Source: Methanobrevibacter sp. (lineage in GTDB: Archaea > Methanobacteriota > Methanobacteria > Methanobacteriales > Methanobacteriaceae). From it: a stretch of DNA of 10,468 bases. The stretch's first letter is position 1; the number at the start of each line of letters is the position of its first letter. Positions 1 through 5,394 of the stretch are shown piece after piece. Position numbers and translations under genes: made by a program. The DNA lies in the NCBI GenBank assembly GCA_031289975.1, contig JAITOM010000382.1, positions 1 through 10,468 on the forward strand, read 5' to 3'. The notes under the pieces were generated by a model that made no database searches, was not told the origin of the DNA, and was given only the letters and a program-made list of their open reading frames with translations.

Positions 1-174
1 ATTAATATCATAAGCAATGATATCGATATATCTACCATTTATAGTAGAAGCATCACCAGGACTATACATAAGACCTTTACTATAAGTTTTAGGGTCATTA
101 GCTGCACTAACAGTGCCAATCGCACTAATAGCTAAAATAGCTATTATAACCAAACTAAAAATTTTCAATTTCAT
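1..174 (-). CDS. Small secreted protein, N-terminal part (runs off left edge)
   Basis: Partial gene: 58 codons are visible and the frame is open to the window edge. The N-terminus MKLKIFSLVIIAILAISA is a typical Sec signal peptide, with Lys at residues 2 and 4, a hydrophobic core at about 5-18, and a small-residue end GTVSA-A. Cleavage is likely near residue 24. The mature part begins NDPKTYSKGLMYSPGDAS and is not recognised. The start at 174 is preferred because GGAG (184-187) lies 9 nt upstream. An in-frame ATG at 189 would place that GGAG inside the gene. It is the third gene of a minus-strand set, 24 nt after the stop of the 199-603 gene, so probably co-transcribed. Of its signal-peptide DNA, 24 bp (123-146) is identical to 1022-1045 in the first gene, so the two leaders are duplicates. 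Secretion is well supported; function is unknown. Confidence 0.7.
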   Translation of the reverse strand, partial: MKLKIFSLVIIAILAISAIGTVSAANDPKTYSKGLMYSPGDASTINGRYIDIIAYDIN

Positions 175-196
175 AGTTTTAATCTCCATTTTTTAA
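169..196 (-). repeat. Duplicated start-site block, copy 1 (copy 2 at 598-625)
   Basis: Positions 169-196 and 598-625 are identical over 28 bp. They cover the start codon, the GGAG site and the upstream T-rich stretch of two neighbouring secreted-protein genes. With the 24-bp identity between the signal-peptide codons at 123-146 and 1022-1045, this shows that the leaders of this cluster arose by duplication. Confidence 0.85.
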
Positions 197-198
197 TT

Positions 199-603
199 TT
201 AACCCAAATCCTTAACTAAAGTACGGTTTAGAATAGTACCATCGGGGTAATTCGGGTTATCATCTGTAACATAAGCAGTTAAAAGATATTGCCCTAAATG
301 TGATGAATTATCACTTAAAATTAGTATAATGGGCACAGCCCAACTATTTAATTCGGTTCCATTTAAATTAGTTATATATGTACTATTCCATATAAACATG
401 ACTGGTGTGTACTTTGAAGTGTTATCATACCACACCATATCAGTGAAATTACCAATACGATGTTCATTAGCTACTTGAGTATTAATTGAAGCTATAATAT
501 CACTATTATTTAAATTAACGGCACCATCATAATTAACAACAATGCCAGATACAGTAATAGTTAAAAAACCAATTATAAATAAAATAAAAAAATTCATTTT
601 CAT
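199..603 (-). CDS. Small secreted, sequon-rich hypothetical protein
   Basis: This gene encodes a 134-residue protein of unknown function. The N-terminus MKMNFFILFIIGFLTITVSG is a signal peptide or membrane anchor; the rest is polar, with a hydrophobic stretch SWAVPIILILS near the middle. The mature part carries seven N-glycosylation sequons (NNS, NFT, NTS, NST, NGT, NSS, NRT) and no cysteine, which fits an exported surface glycoprotein. The frame is open to an ATG at 618, but the start at 603 is chosen. GGAG (613-616) lies 9 nt before it, an identical context precedes the 174 start, and the 618 start would put that site inside the gene. It is the middle gene of three, 26 nt after the stop of the 630-1073 gene. 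Its leader protein sequence has diverged from the other two, although the DNA around its start is identical to that of the 174 gene. Confidence 0.75.
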   Translation of the reverse strand: MKMNFFILFIIGFLTITVSGIVVNYDGAVNLNNSDIIASINTQVANEHRIGNFTDMVWYDNTSKYTPVMFIWNSTYITNLNGTELNSWAVPIILILSDNSSHLGQYLLTAYVTDDNPNYPDGTILNRTLVKDLG

Positions 604-612
604 AGTTTTAAT

Positions 613-616
613 CTCC
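613..616 (-). promoter_or_regulatory. Ribosome binding site that decides the start at 603
   Basis: The minus strand reads ATGGAGATTAAAACTATGAAA. The GGAG, complementary to the archaeal 16S 3' end, is 9 nt before the ATG at 603 but overlaps the ATG at 618, so the downstream ATG is the real start. The same 28-bp context (598-625) recurs at 169-196 before the next gene. Confidence 0.7.
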
Positions 617-629
617 ATTTTTTAAATTA

Positions 630-1073
630 TTATATTTGAACTGTTTTTGTTTGTGAAAGATTGATCACTGGATGATAATTATAATCAATATAACTAATAG
701 TTGGAAAATCATCATAATTAGGATAATTATATTCCCATCGAACATTTAAATAATAAGATTGATTTTTTGTAACATCCTCAAAATCTGTATTTGAAATTAC
801 TTGAACAATATACGTATTACTTCCATTTTGATGACCAAGAACACCTGTTCCACAACCTTTAAATGTATAATTATGTTCAAAATTTTTTTCAATATAATCA
901 ATAGCTTTAAGTCTTAAGAATTTACCTTCTAAAGTGCTATCTTGGTTTAATATATATTCAAAACCTCCTTGATCAGCAAATTTTCTGTAATCAACTATAC
1001 CTGCATTGCAAGTATTTATTACACTAATAGCTAAAATAGCTATTAGGACTAAACTTAAAATTTTTATTTTCAT
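630..1073 (-). CDS. Small secreted hypothetical protein, first gene of the cluster
   Basis: This gene encodes a 147-residue protein of unknown function. The N-terminus MKIKILSLVLIAILAISVIN is a clear signal peptide, with likely cleavage after CNA near residue 24. The mature part is rich in Tyr and Asn (for example YNYPNYDDFPTISYIDYNYH), has one Cys in FKGCGTGVLG, and has four sequons (NYT, NGS, NQS, NLS). No transmembrane segment follows, so it is probably released or held at the pseudomurein wall. GGAG (1085-1088) lies 11 nt before the ATG. A candidate TATA box is at 1147-1154. The leader closely matches that of the partial gene at 1-174 in both protein and DNA, whereas the mature parts show no obvious relation. 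It is probably the first gene of a three-gene transcript running toward the left edge. Confidence 0.78.
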   Translation of the reverse strand: MKIKILSLVLIAILAISVINTCNAGIVDYRKFADQGGFEYILNQDSTLEGKFLRLKAIDYIEKNFEHNYTFKGCGTGVLGHQNGSNTYIVQVISNTDFEDVTKNQSYYLNVRWEYNYPNYDDFPTISYIDYNYHPVINLSQTKTVQI

Positions 1074-1146
1074 AATTTTTCTTTCTCCTTTATTTTTTTA
1101 ATTAAATCCTCATATAGCACTTTAATACTATAATCATGGGAAAATT

Positions 1147-1154
1147 TATTTAAA
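1147..1154 (-). promoter_or_regulatory. Candidate TATA box for the secreted-protein cluster
   Basis: The minus strand reads TTTAAATA, matching the archaeal TTTAWATA consensus, with A-rich DNA before it. A start about 25 nt downstream (near 1125) would give a leader of about 50 nt before the gene starting at 1073. Specificity is low in such A/T-rich DNA. Confidence 0.3.
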
Positions 1155-1214
1155 TTTTAAACCAGGAAATATGAATTGAGGTTCACCTACACATCTCTTG
1201 GGAACTATTAAATT

Positions 1215-1496
1215 TTATGTATCTTTATTTTCCTTAAGCAATATCATTTGCAATGCTTGATTCAATTCATATTTATCCAATATTGGATTTTTAAATTCCT
1301 TTTCATAATACTCATATGCTTCATTTAATGATAATCCACTTTCCTTATCTTTATTGTTTATTGAATAATGTTTTTTAATAAATTTAACTAAATTATTCTT
1401 ATTGATCAATTCTTGTAAGGTATAACTTTTTTCTTTTGTCATTTTTAAACTATTATTTTCCGTTTCATCCTGTTTTATTTTCACCATTCCAATCAT
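1215..1496 (-). CDS. Hypothetical 93-residue protein, possibly the remnant of a longer gene
   Basis: The protein is not recognised. It is 93 residues, highly charged and Lys/Glu/Asn-rich, and predicted largely helical, with segments such as YTLQELINKNNLVKFIKKH and LNEAYEYYEKEF. It has no signal peptide, membrane segment or cysteine. The start is uncertain: ATG at 1496, ATG at 1487 and GTG at 1484 are all possible and none has a convincing ribosome binding site. Past its TAA the same frame stays open for 22 codons to 1146, reading LIVPKRCVGEPQFIFPGL. Coding-like fragments in the other two frames lie just upstream (1465-1554 and 1523-1594). This arrangement suggests a longer gene broken by frameshifts and a stop. 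A genuine small protein remains possible. Confidence 0.4.
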   Translation of the reverse strand: MIGMVKIKQDETENNSLKMTKEKSYTLQELINKNNLVKFIKKHYSINNKDKESGLSLNEAYEYYEKEFKNPILDKYELNQALQMILLKENKDT

Positions 1497-1707
1497 TTAA
1501 TATTATTTCACTTAAATTATTTTTAGGTTCTGTTATTGAATCGTCTGCATGGAATTAAAATTTTATCTTTTTTTATAGATAATAAATCAACCATTCATAC
1601 AAAACTCTTTGTTTATTTTTTAAATTCAATTGAAACAATATTTTCTTCTTTAACGAAATATTATAAACTTCTTAATTTTAGTTTTTTAAAAAAAAATGAT
1701 TTATGAA

Positions 1708-1718
1708 CTATATAAATA
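1708..1718 (-). promoter_or_regulatory. Candidate TATA box upstream of the 1146-1594 locus
   Basis: The minus strand reads TATTTATATAG, containing the methanogen consensus TTTATATA. A transcript would start near 1685, leaving about 90 nt before the ATG at 1594. The plus-strand reading CTATATAAATA is also TATA-like, so orientation is uncertain. Confidence 0.35.
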
Positions 1719-1738
1719 CATTTTTGAGATATAAGCAC

Positions 1739-1761
1739 TCATATTAAAAATCTTAATATGA
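1739..1761. repeat. Inverted repeat, 9-bp arms and 5-nt loop
   Basis: TCATATTAA, a loop of AAATC, then TTAATATGA form a perfect 9-bp dyad in a gene-free stretch. No T-run follows closely on either strand, so it is not a typical terminator. It lies between two TATA-like elements and could be a protein-binding dyad; this is inference. Confidence 0.5.
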
Positions 1762-1817
1762 AACACTTACATTTCATATTTACATTTATTGTACTAACTC
1801 CTATATAAAGGTAGCGG

Positions 1818-1827
1818 TTTATATAAT
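1818..1827 (+). promoter_or_regulatory. Candidate archaeal promoter (TATA box)
   Basis: TTTATATAAT is preceded by GTAGCGG, one of the few G/C-rich spots here. A second box-like CTATATAAAG lies at 1801-1810. A plus-strand transcript would begin near 1850. No ORF of normal size follows until 2303, but a G/C-rich hairpin lies at 1932-1951, so a small RNA or a very long leader is possible. Confidence 0.35.
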
Positions 1828-1931
1828 TCATAAATACAAAACTAAAATTAATTAATTCGTCTTTATTTAAATAAATAATAATTAAAAACAATTAGAAAAG
1901 AAAATAGAGTATGGATATAATATGATTAATC

Positions 1932-1951
1932 ACCCCCGTTATTTAAGGGGT
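1932..1951 (+). other. G/C-rich hairpin, possible structured RNA element
   Basis: ACCCC at 1932-1936 pairs with GGGGT at 1947-1951 around a 10-nt loop. Runs of five C and four G are exceptional in this A/T-rich region. The stretch also lies in a 17-codon frame (1922-1975, MINHPRYLRGNSCLKRK) that lacks a ribosome binding site. A structured RNA or regulatory element is more plausible than a gene, but no known RNA family was recognised. Confidence 0.3.
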
Positions 1952-2183
1952 AATAGCTGTTTAAAAAGAAAATAATTTAAGAATTAGTGATTATGATAAT
2001 TGGAAGTAGTATTAACTCTTAATTTAATGTTTTATGTGTTTTTGAAAATCTAAGTTATAGAGGCTATTGAAAAAAAAATTGGTTTTTAGTAAAAGTGAAA
2101 ATAATGAAATAGATGGTGTAAAAAAAAGATGGTTCCTAAAATTTTTTTAATGTGAAAACCTATTTAAAATCAAATAGAATAAA

Positions 2184-2193
2184 TTATATATAA
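2184..2193 (+). promoter_or_regulatory. Candidate promoter for the 2303 gene
   Basis: TTATATATAA is preceded by A-rich GAATAAA. It would place a transcript start near 2212 and a leader of about 90 nt before the ATG at 2303. A/T richness makes chance matches common. Confidence 0.3.
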
Positions 2194-2302
2194 TATAAGA
2201 AAATTATTTTAAATGTGAATTATTAAATAAAATTATGAATTGTTAAAATATTAAATAAATAATATAATTTATCTAATATAAAATGTAGGTTGGTGATTTT
2301 TT

Positions 2303-2629
2303 ATGAAAGGAAAAATATTTTATGGAAAAGGAATGGTATCAATTAAAGATGAATATCCAGATATTTATGAAGCAGTTGCAGATTTAAATGAAGCTGTTTT
2401 TACAGGAAAAGTTTTAGATTATAAAACTCAGAAGTTAATAGCTATAGCTATTGCAGCATCGAATTCTGATAAAAGAGCTGCCGAAAAACAGATTTTAAGT
2501 GCTGTTTCTGAATTTAATGTTAGTAAAGATGAAATCATGGATGTGCTTCGTGTCGTTTTATTAACATCTGGTATGCCACCATTTATTAAAGCTGTGAATA
2601 TACTAAATAAAGTTTTCAATGAAAAATAA
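2303..2629 (+). CDS. Carboxymuconolactone decarboxylase / AhpD-fold family protein without catalytic cysteines
   Basis: This 108-residue, probably cytoplasmic, all-helical protein is of normal length for a single CMD domain. The family signature is visible: the helix KTQKLIAIAIAAS (about 41-53), then SEFNVSKDEIMDVLRVVLLTSGMPP (about 69-93) and FIKAVNILN. In AhpD and other redox members a CxxC-x3-H follows the IAIAAS helix. Here that stretch (about 54-63) reads NSDKRAAEKQ and the whole protein has no cysteine, so peroxidase or disulfide chemistry through this site is excluded. From memory, other archaeal members also lack it, so this may be a subfamily trait rather than decay. The start is supported by GGTGAT (2292-2297) 5 nt before the ATG, matching the 16S 3' end. 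A 41-residue ORF follows after 30 nt. Family assignment is secure; the reaction, if any, is unknown. Confidence 0.85.
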   Translation: MKGKIFYGKGMVSIKDEYPDIYEAVADLNEAVFTGKVLDYKTQKLIAIAIAASNSDKRAAEKQILSAVSEFNVSKDEIMDVLRVVLLTSGMPPFIKAVNILNKVFNEK

Positions 2630-2659
2630 CTTAAATAATTAATAAGTAATATTGGGAGT

Positions 2660-2785
2660 ATGAAAATAAAAATAAGAGAATTGTGTAAAGTCTTAGATAT
2701 TACAACAGAAGAATTCGAAAATTACTGTCTAAATAAGCAGGAAATGCTTATAAGAGAATTTAGAAAATGGAAAAAAAATAAGTAA
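2660..2785 (+). CDS. Small 41-residue protein downstream of the CMD-family gene
   Basis: This short unrecognised ORF starts ATG at 2660 directly after GGGAG (2654-2658), and ends TAA at 2785. It lies 30 nt behind the CMD-family stop and is probably co-transcribed with it. The protein is highly charged and likely helical: MKIKIRELCKVLDITTEEFE, then a basic tail ending FRKWKKNK. It has two Cys (residues 9 and 23). The spacing of IRELCKVLDITTEEF recalls the first helices of small helix-turn-helix domains, but there is no full domain. The stop is one base from the stop of the convergent LUD gene, so the two transcripts must abut or overlap. Supported by the ribosome binding site, position and composition; function unknown. 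Confidence 0.5.
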   Translation: MKIKIRELCKVLDITTEEFENYCLNKQEMLIREFRKWKKNK

Positions 2786-2786
2786 T

Positions 2787-3995
2787 CTAATATGGTGAAC
2801 CATTTTTTCTAATTTTATCTTTAATTTCTTCATGAATCTTTGGAAAACATTCTTCTTCATGACATTTACGAATTTCTTCAAGAATTTCATTGGTTGGAAT
2901 GAGAACTGGACAATTTAAAGTACATAATCCACAAGTAGTGCATTTATAGAGACCAGAATCAAAACTATCATTCATATTCCCAAGAAATCTACTTATAGCA
3001 ATGCCTCGACCACCTAAATAACTATTAAACCCGAATTCATTAGCAATGACCTTATAAACTGGGCAGGTTACCAGACAACTACCACAACCAATACAAAATA
3101 ATGACTCTTTAATATTTTCCATTGCCTCGAATCTTCCATTGTCTAAAAATATAACAACAACTTTCTCGGCACCATACATATTTTTTAAAAGTTTTTTCTC
3201 AATATCTGCTGTTTTAGAAGGACCAGATATTACATTAATATAAGAAGTTATCTTTGATCCTGTTGCATAAACCGTCTCTAATTTAGCTATTGAAATAGCA
3301 TCCTCAACAGTTTCAACAAGTTTATCAACGCCAACAACAATTATATGGGTTTTCATTAAAGAAATTAAGGAAATATTACCCTCATTATGAATGAGAACAA
3401 TAGAACCATCTTGACTTGCTATTGCATTAGCACCACTTAAACCAACATTAGAATTAGCTATTCTTTTCTTAACATCTTCTCTAACAACTTTCATAATCTC
3501 ATAAGGGTCTGGTTTAATATTAATATTCATGCTTAAATTAACAATGTTTGTTATATCTTCCACATTTAAATGTGAAGCAGGACCAGTGGGATGTGTTGGT
3601 TTATTATCAGTTTCTTTAAGCTGAAGTATACGATCTCCAAGATCAGTTTCAACAAGCTCAATATCCTTCGATTTAAGAAAATCGGAAATAGCAATTTCTC
3701 TAAGAGTGTTAGATTTAGATTTTCCTACAATAGATTCTCCTTCTTGTTTAATAATATTATAAACAATATTTTTTGCTTGTTTATCATTTTCAGCGAAGAA
3801 AAAATCTATATTATTTCTTTTTAAAGATTCTTTAGCTTCCTTTAGAAGTTTAGAATTGTTTTCAATCCCATCTTTTCTAATGATTCTAACCTTCTCCTCA
3901 AGTTTTTTAATTTGAGGATCATTTAACAATCTCTTTCTTTTTTCAATTAATGTTTTAAAAGATTTATTCATGGTTTTAATCTCATTAGAATTCAT
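2787..3995 (-). CDS. LUD-domain iron-sulfur protein, LutB-like
   Basis: This gene encodes a 402-residue protein. Residues about 1-80 are a charged helical N-terminal region. A LUD domain spans about 85-290, with SNTLREIAISDFLKSK, VETDLGDRILQL, HPTGPASHLNVEDI, GLSGANAIASQDGSIVLIHN and ATGSKITSYINVISGP as recognisable blocks. A ferredoxin-like part follows with two classical motifs, C301-x2-C304-x2-C307-x3-C311-P and C352-x2-C355-x2-C358-x3-C362-P, each expected to bind one [4Fe-4S]. LutB of bacterial lactate utilisation has the same order but is longer (about 470 residues); this one ends soon after the second motif. The start at 3995 shares its A with the TAA of the upstream gene (TAATG), with GGAGAT a few bases before, so translation is probably coupled. 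No signal peptide; cytoplasmic. No LutC or lactate permease is seen nearby, so lactate oxidation should not be assumed in a methanogen. An unknown redox role with the CCG protein is likely. Confidence 0.85.
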   Translation of the reverse strand: MNSNEIKTMNKSFKTLIEKRKRLLNDPQIKKLEEKVRIIRKDGIENNSKLLKEAKESLKRNNIDFFFAENDKQAKNIVYNIIKQEGESIVGKSKSNTLREIAISDFLKSKDIELVETDLGDRILQLKETDNKPTHPTGPASHLNVEDITNIVNLSMNINIKPDPYEIMKVVREDVKKRIANSNVGLSGANAIASQDGSIVLIHNEGNISLISLMKTHIIVVGVDKLVETVEDAISIAKLETVYATGSKITSYINVISGPSKTADIEKKLLKNMYGAEKVVVIFLDNGRFEAMENIKESLFCIGCGSCLVTCPVYKVIANEFGFNSYLGGRGIAISRFLGNMNDSFDSGLYKCTTCGLCTLNCPVLIPTNEILEEIRKCHEEECFPKIHEEIKDKIRKNGSPY

Positions 3996-4705
3996 TAAAT
4001 ATCTCCTTTAAGTTCCTGTTTATTATTTATACGATTTAAAATAAATTCAGAAATATCTAAAACTTCTATCATAGAATTTTCACTTAAATTTAATTTACAA
4101 AAAGGACAAGTGGTAACAATGAGGTTAGCCCCTGTATTTTCAGCCTCCTTTAGCCTGTTAATAGCTATTTCCTCAGATATTTCAGGATAAGCAGATTTAA
4201 CACCTCCACCAGAACCACAGCATATAGAATTCTCCCTAATATTTTTCATTTCTTTTAAATCAGCAAAATTCTTAATAACTTCTCTTGGGGCATCATATTC
4301 TCCACTGTGTCTTCCTAAATGACATGAATCATGATAAGTAACTATTAAATCATCACTTTTTTTATTATTTTCTTTTAATTTATTTTCACTGATCAAATCT
4401 CTAATAAATTGACTTATATGAATAATATCTAAATCAACATCAAAATATTTTTTATAATCTTCTTTAAGTGCTTTATAACAACCTGCACAGCTTATTAAAA
4501 TTTTTTCATCTTTAAATTGATCTAAATTCTTTTTCATTAGATTTTTAGCATCTTCTTCAAAACCAGTTCTTAGAAGAAAAGACCCACAACATCCTTCATC
4601 ACTTAATGTGTAATAATCAACATCCAATAAATTTAATAGCTTTTCTGTAGAATCAGAAATATTTTTTAATTTTTCTCTTATAGTGCATCCTTTAAAATAT
4701 AACAT
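3995..4705 (-). CDS. CCG-domain (HdrB/LutA-like) Fe-S protein
   Basis: This 236-residue protein has two cysteine-rich CCG domains. Domain 1 has C7, C39-C40-G, and C73-x2-C76. Domain 2 has C128 (HDSCHLGRHSG), C162-C163-G, and C200-x2-C203. In heterodisulfide reductase HdrB, CCG domains bind noncubane [4Fe-4S] clusters; LutA and GlcF-type proteins use the same domain. The length matches LutA (about 240) and is shorter than HdrB (about 290-300). The start at 4705 is supported by AGAGG (4714-4718) 8 nt upstream, and the protein starts right at LYFKGC, as expected for the family. It is the first gene of a two-gene operon with the LUD protein, overlapping it by one base. Likely function: thiol/disulfide or two-electron chemistry passing electrons to or from the LUD partner's clusters. 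The substrate is unknown. Confidence 0.85.
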   Translation of the reverse strand: MLYFKGCTIREKLKNISDSTEKLLNLLDVDYYTLSDEGCCGSFLLRTGFEEDAKNLMKKNLDQFKDEKILISCAGCYKALKEDYKKYFDVDLDIIHISQFIRDLISENKLKENNKKSDDLIVTYHDSCHLGRHSGEYDAPREVIKNFADLKEMKNIRENSICCGSGGGVKSAYPEISEEIAINRLKEAENTGANLIVTTCPFCKLNLSENSMIEVLDISEFILNRINNKQELKGDI

Positions 4706-4980
4706 TGATTATTCCTCTTTTAATAAATGCTAAAAATATTTTAATTTATAATAATTTAGTTAATATTAAACAATATTTCATCATATAAGTTATAACAATG
4801 TTAATTTATTAAATAACTAAATTTAATATTTAAATAATTTATAGTCATTATGAAAAAGTTCTTAAATTTTAAATGATAATTTTTTTATTAAATTATTTAA
4901 TTTTAAATATCAGTTTATAAAAATCTATAATTTAAATTTTAAATAATATAAACATATTTTGATTAATACAAATAATTTTA

Positions 4981-5033
4981 AATTAATATCTTTTTAATAA
5001 TATTTATTTTAAAAAAAGTTATTTATTAAGAAC
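4981..5033. repeat. Duplicated intergenic block, copy A (copy B at 5163-5216)
   Basis: Copy A (53 bp) and copy B at 5163-5216 (54 bp) align nearly end to end in the same orientation, ending in AAAAAAAGTTATTTATTAAGAAC in A and in the same string with one T-to-C change in B. The last 16 bases are partly dyad-symmetric (GTT..TT / AA..AAC). This suggests a local duplication, perhaps carrying a protein-binding site. Confidence 0.65.
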
Positions 5034-5133
5034 TTTATCAAAACCACTATATTCAATAAATAAAAATAATTTATCCAATTATTAAAACAAAGATTATTTA
5101 AATAAATATTTCATTCAATGTAAAATATTTAAA

Positions 5134-5178
5134 ATTAATATATTTTAAATTAATATATTTTAAATTAATATATTTTAA
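5134..5178. repeat. Three perfect tandem 15-mers
   Basis: The unit ATTAATATATTTTAA occurs three times without interruption and runs into copy B of the duplicated block. It is a low-complexity A/T tandem repeat, probably from replication slippage. No spacers are present, so it is not CRISPR. Confidence 0.85.
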
Positions 5179-5354
5179 TAATATTATATTTTTAAAAAAA
5201 GTTATTCATTAAGAACAATTTAGATCTCATCTCTCAATATTATAATTTTCAAATCCTGAATTTCCATCCTGTTTTATAATACCTAATTATTTAATAATTA
5301 ACAAAGAATTTTATTTTAGTAAGTATTAAATAGCTATGACAATTTTAATTAAAA

Positions 5355-5387
5355 AATAAAGAAAAAAATATAGATGAAATCTATATT
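5355..5387 (-). terminator. Hairpin and T-run terminator after mvhB
   Basis: AATATAGAT (5367-5375), loop of three, and ATCTATATT (5379-5387) form a perfect 9-bp stem. On the minus strand it is followed at once by TTTTTTC and further T-rich sequence. It begins 7 nt after the mvhB stop codon, the expected place for the end of the mvh transcript. Confidence 0.7.
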
Positions 5388-5394
5388 CATAGTT

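Larger units (their letters stand above)
1146..1594 (-). pseudogene. Possible decayed gene spanning three frames
   Basis: Reading leftward on the minus strand there are four pieces. First, an ATG-started fragment at 1594-1523 reads MVDLLSIKKDKILIPCRR. Second, an overlapping fragment in another frame, 1554-1465, reads HADDSITEPKNNLSEI and onward. Third is the 93-residue frame 1496-1215. Fourth is its 22-codon continuation past TAA to a second TAA at 1146. Joined by two frameshifts and one stop readthrough they would make one protein of about 160 residues. A TTTATATA-type box at 1708-1718 lies about 115 nt before the first ATG. This is inference from frame composition; A/T-rich DNA yields such Lys/Asn-rich frames by chance, so confidence is modest. 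Confidence 0.35.
1595..2302. other. Gene-free A/T-rich intergenic region
   Basis: No credible coding region was seen in this stretch of about 700 bp. It contains TATA-like elements at 1708-1718, 1801-1810, 1818-1827 and 2184-2193, the dyad at 1739-1761, and the G/C-rich hairpin at 1932-1951. At 2060-2074 the sequence GAGGCTATTGAAAAA resembles an insertion-sequence terminal repeat without a partner in the window. The rest is low-complexity A/T. Confidence 0.6.
4706..5394. other. A/T-rich spacer between the LUD/CCG and mvh operons
   Basis: No gene is supported in these 689 bp. The spacer holds the duplicated block (4981-5033 and 5163-5216), the triple 15-mer and the mvh terminator. On the minus strand TTTAAATA at 4827-4834 could be the TATA box of the CCG/LUD operon, with a leader of about 100 nt. 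A slightly G/C-richer stretch at 5227-5283 has a short minus-strand frame, GIIKQDGNSGFENYNIER-stop, without a start codon. It could be a gene relic, but 18 codons cannot show that. Confidence 0.6.

Noticed and set aside
1180..1205. GGTTCACC...GGGAAC as part of a tRNA T-arm
   Set aside because: No acceptor stem, anticodon arm or CCA context; the stretch reads better as coding sequence in frame with the upstream ORF.
1922..1975. 17-codon frame (MINHPRYLRGNSCLKRK) as a gene
   Set aside because: There is no ribosome binding site and the size is tiny; the G/C-rich hairpin explains the unusual codons better. Kept only as part of an RNA candidate.
2428..2619. Minus-strand open frame of 63 codons
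   Set aside because: It lies wholly inside the CMD-family gene on the opposite strand, has no ribosome binding site and shows no family pattern.
3591..3824. Plus-strand open frame of 77 codons
   Set aside because: It is antisense to the LUD gene, whose protein pattern is clear here; its Phe/Ile/Ser-rich composition is typical of a shadow frame.
5134..5178. Tandem 15-mers considered as a CRISPR or iteron origin
   Set aside because: The copies are contiguous without spacers, made only of A and T, and no replication initiator or cas gene is near.
5227..5283. Short minus-strand frame GIIKQDGNSGFENYNIER as a gene relic
   Set aside because: Only 18 codons with no start and stops on both sides; it could be chance. 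Noted in the intergenic entry only.
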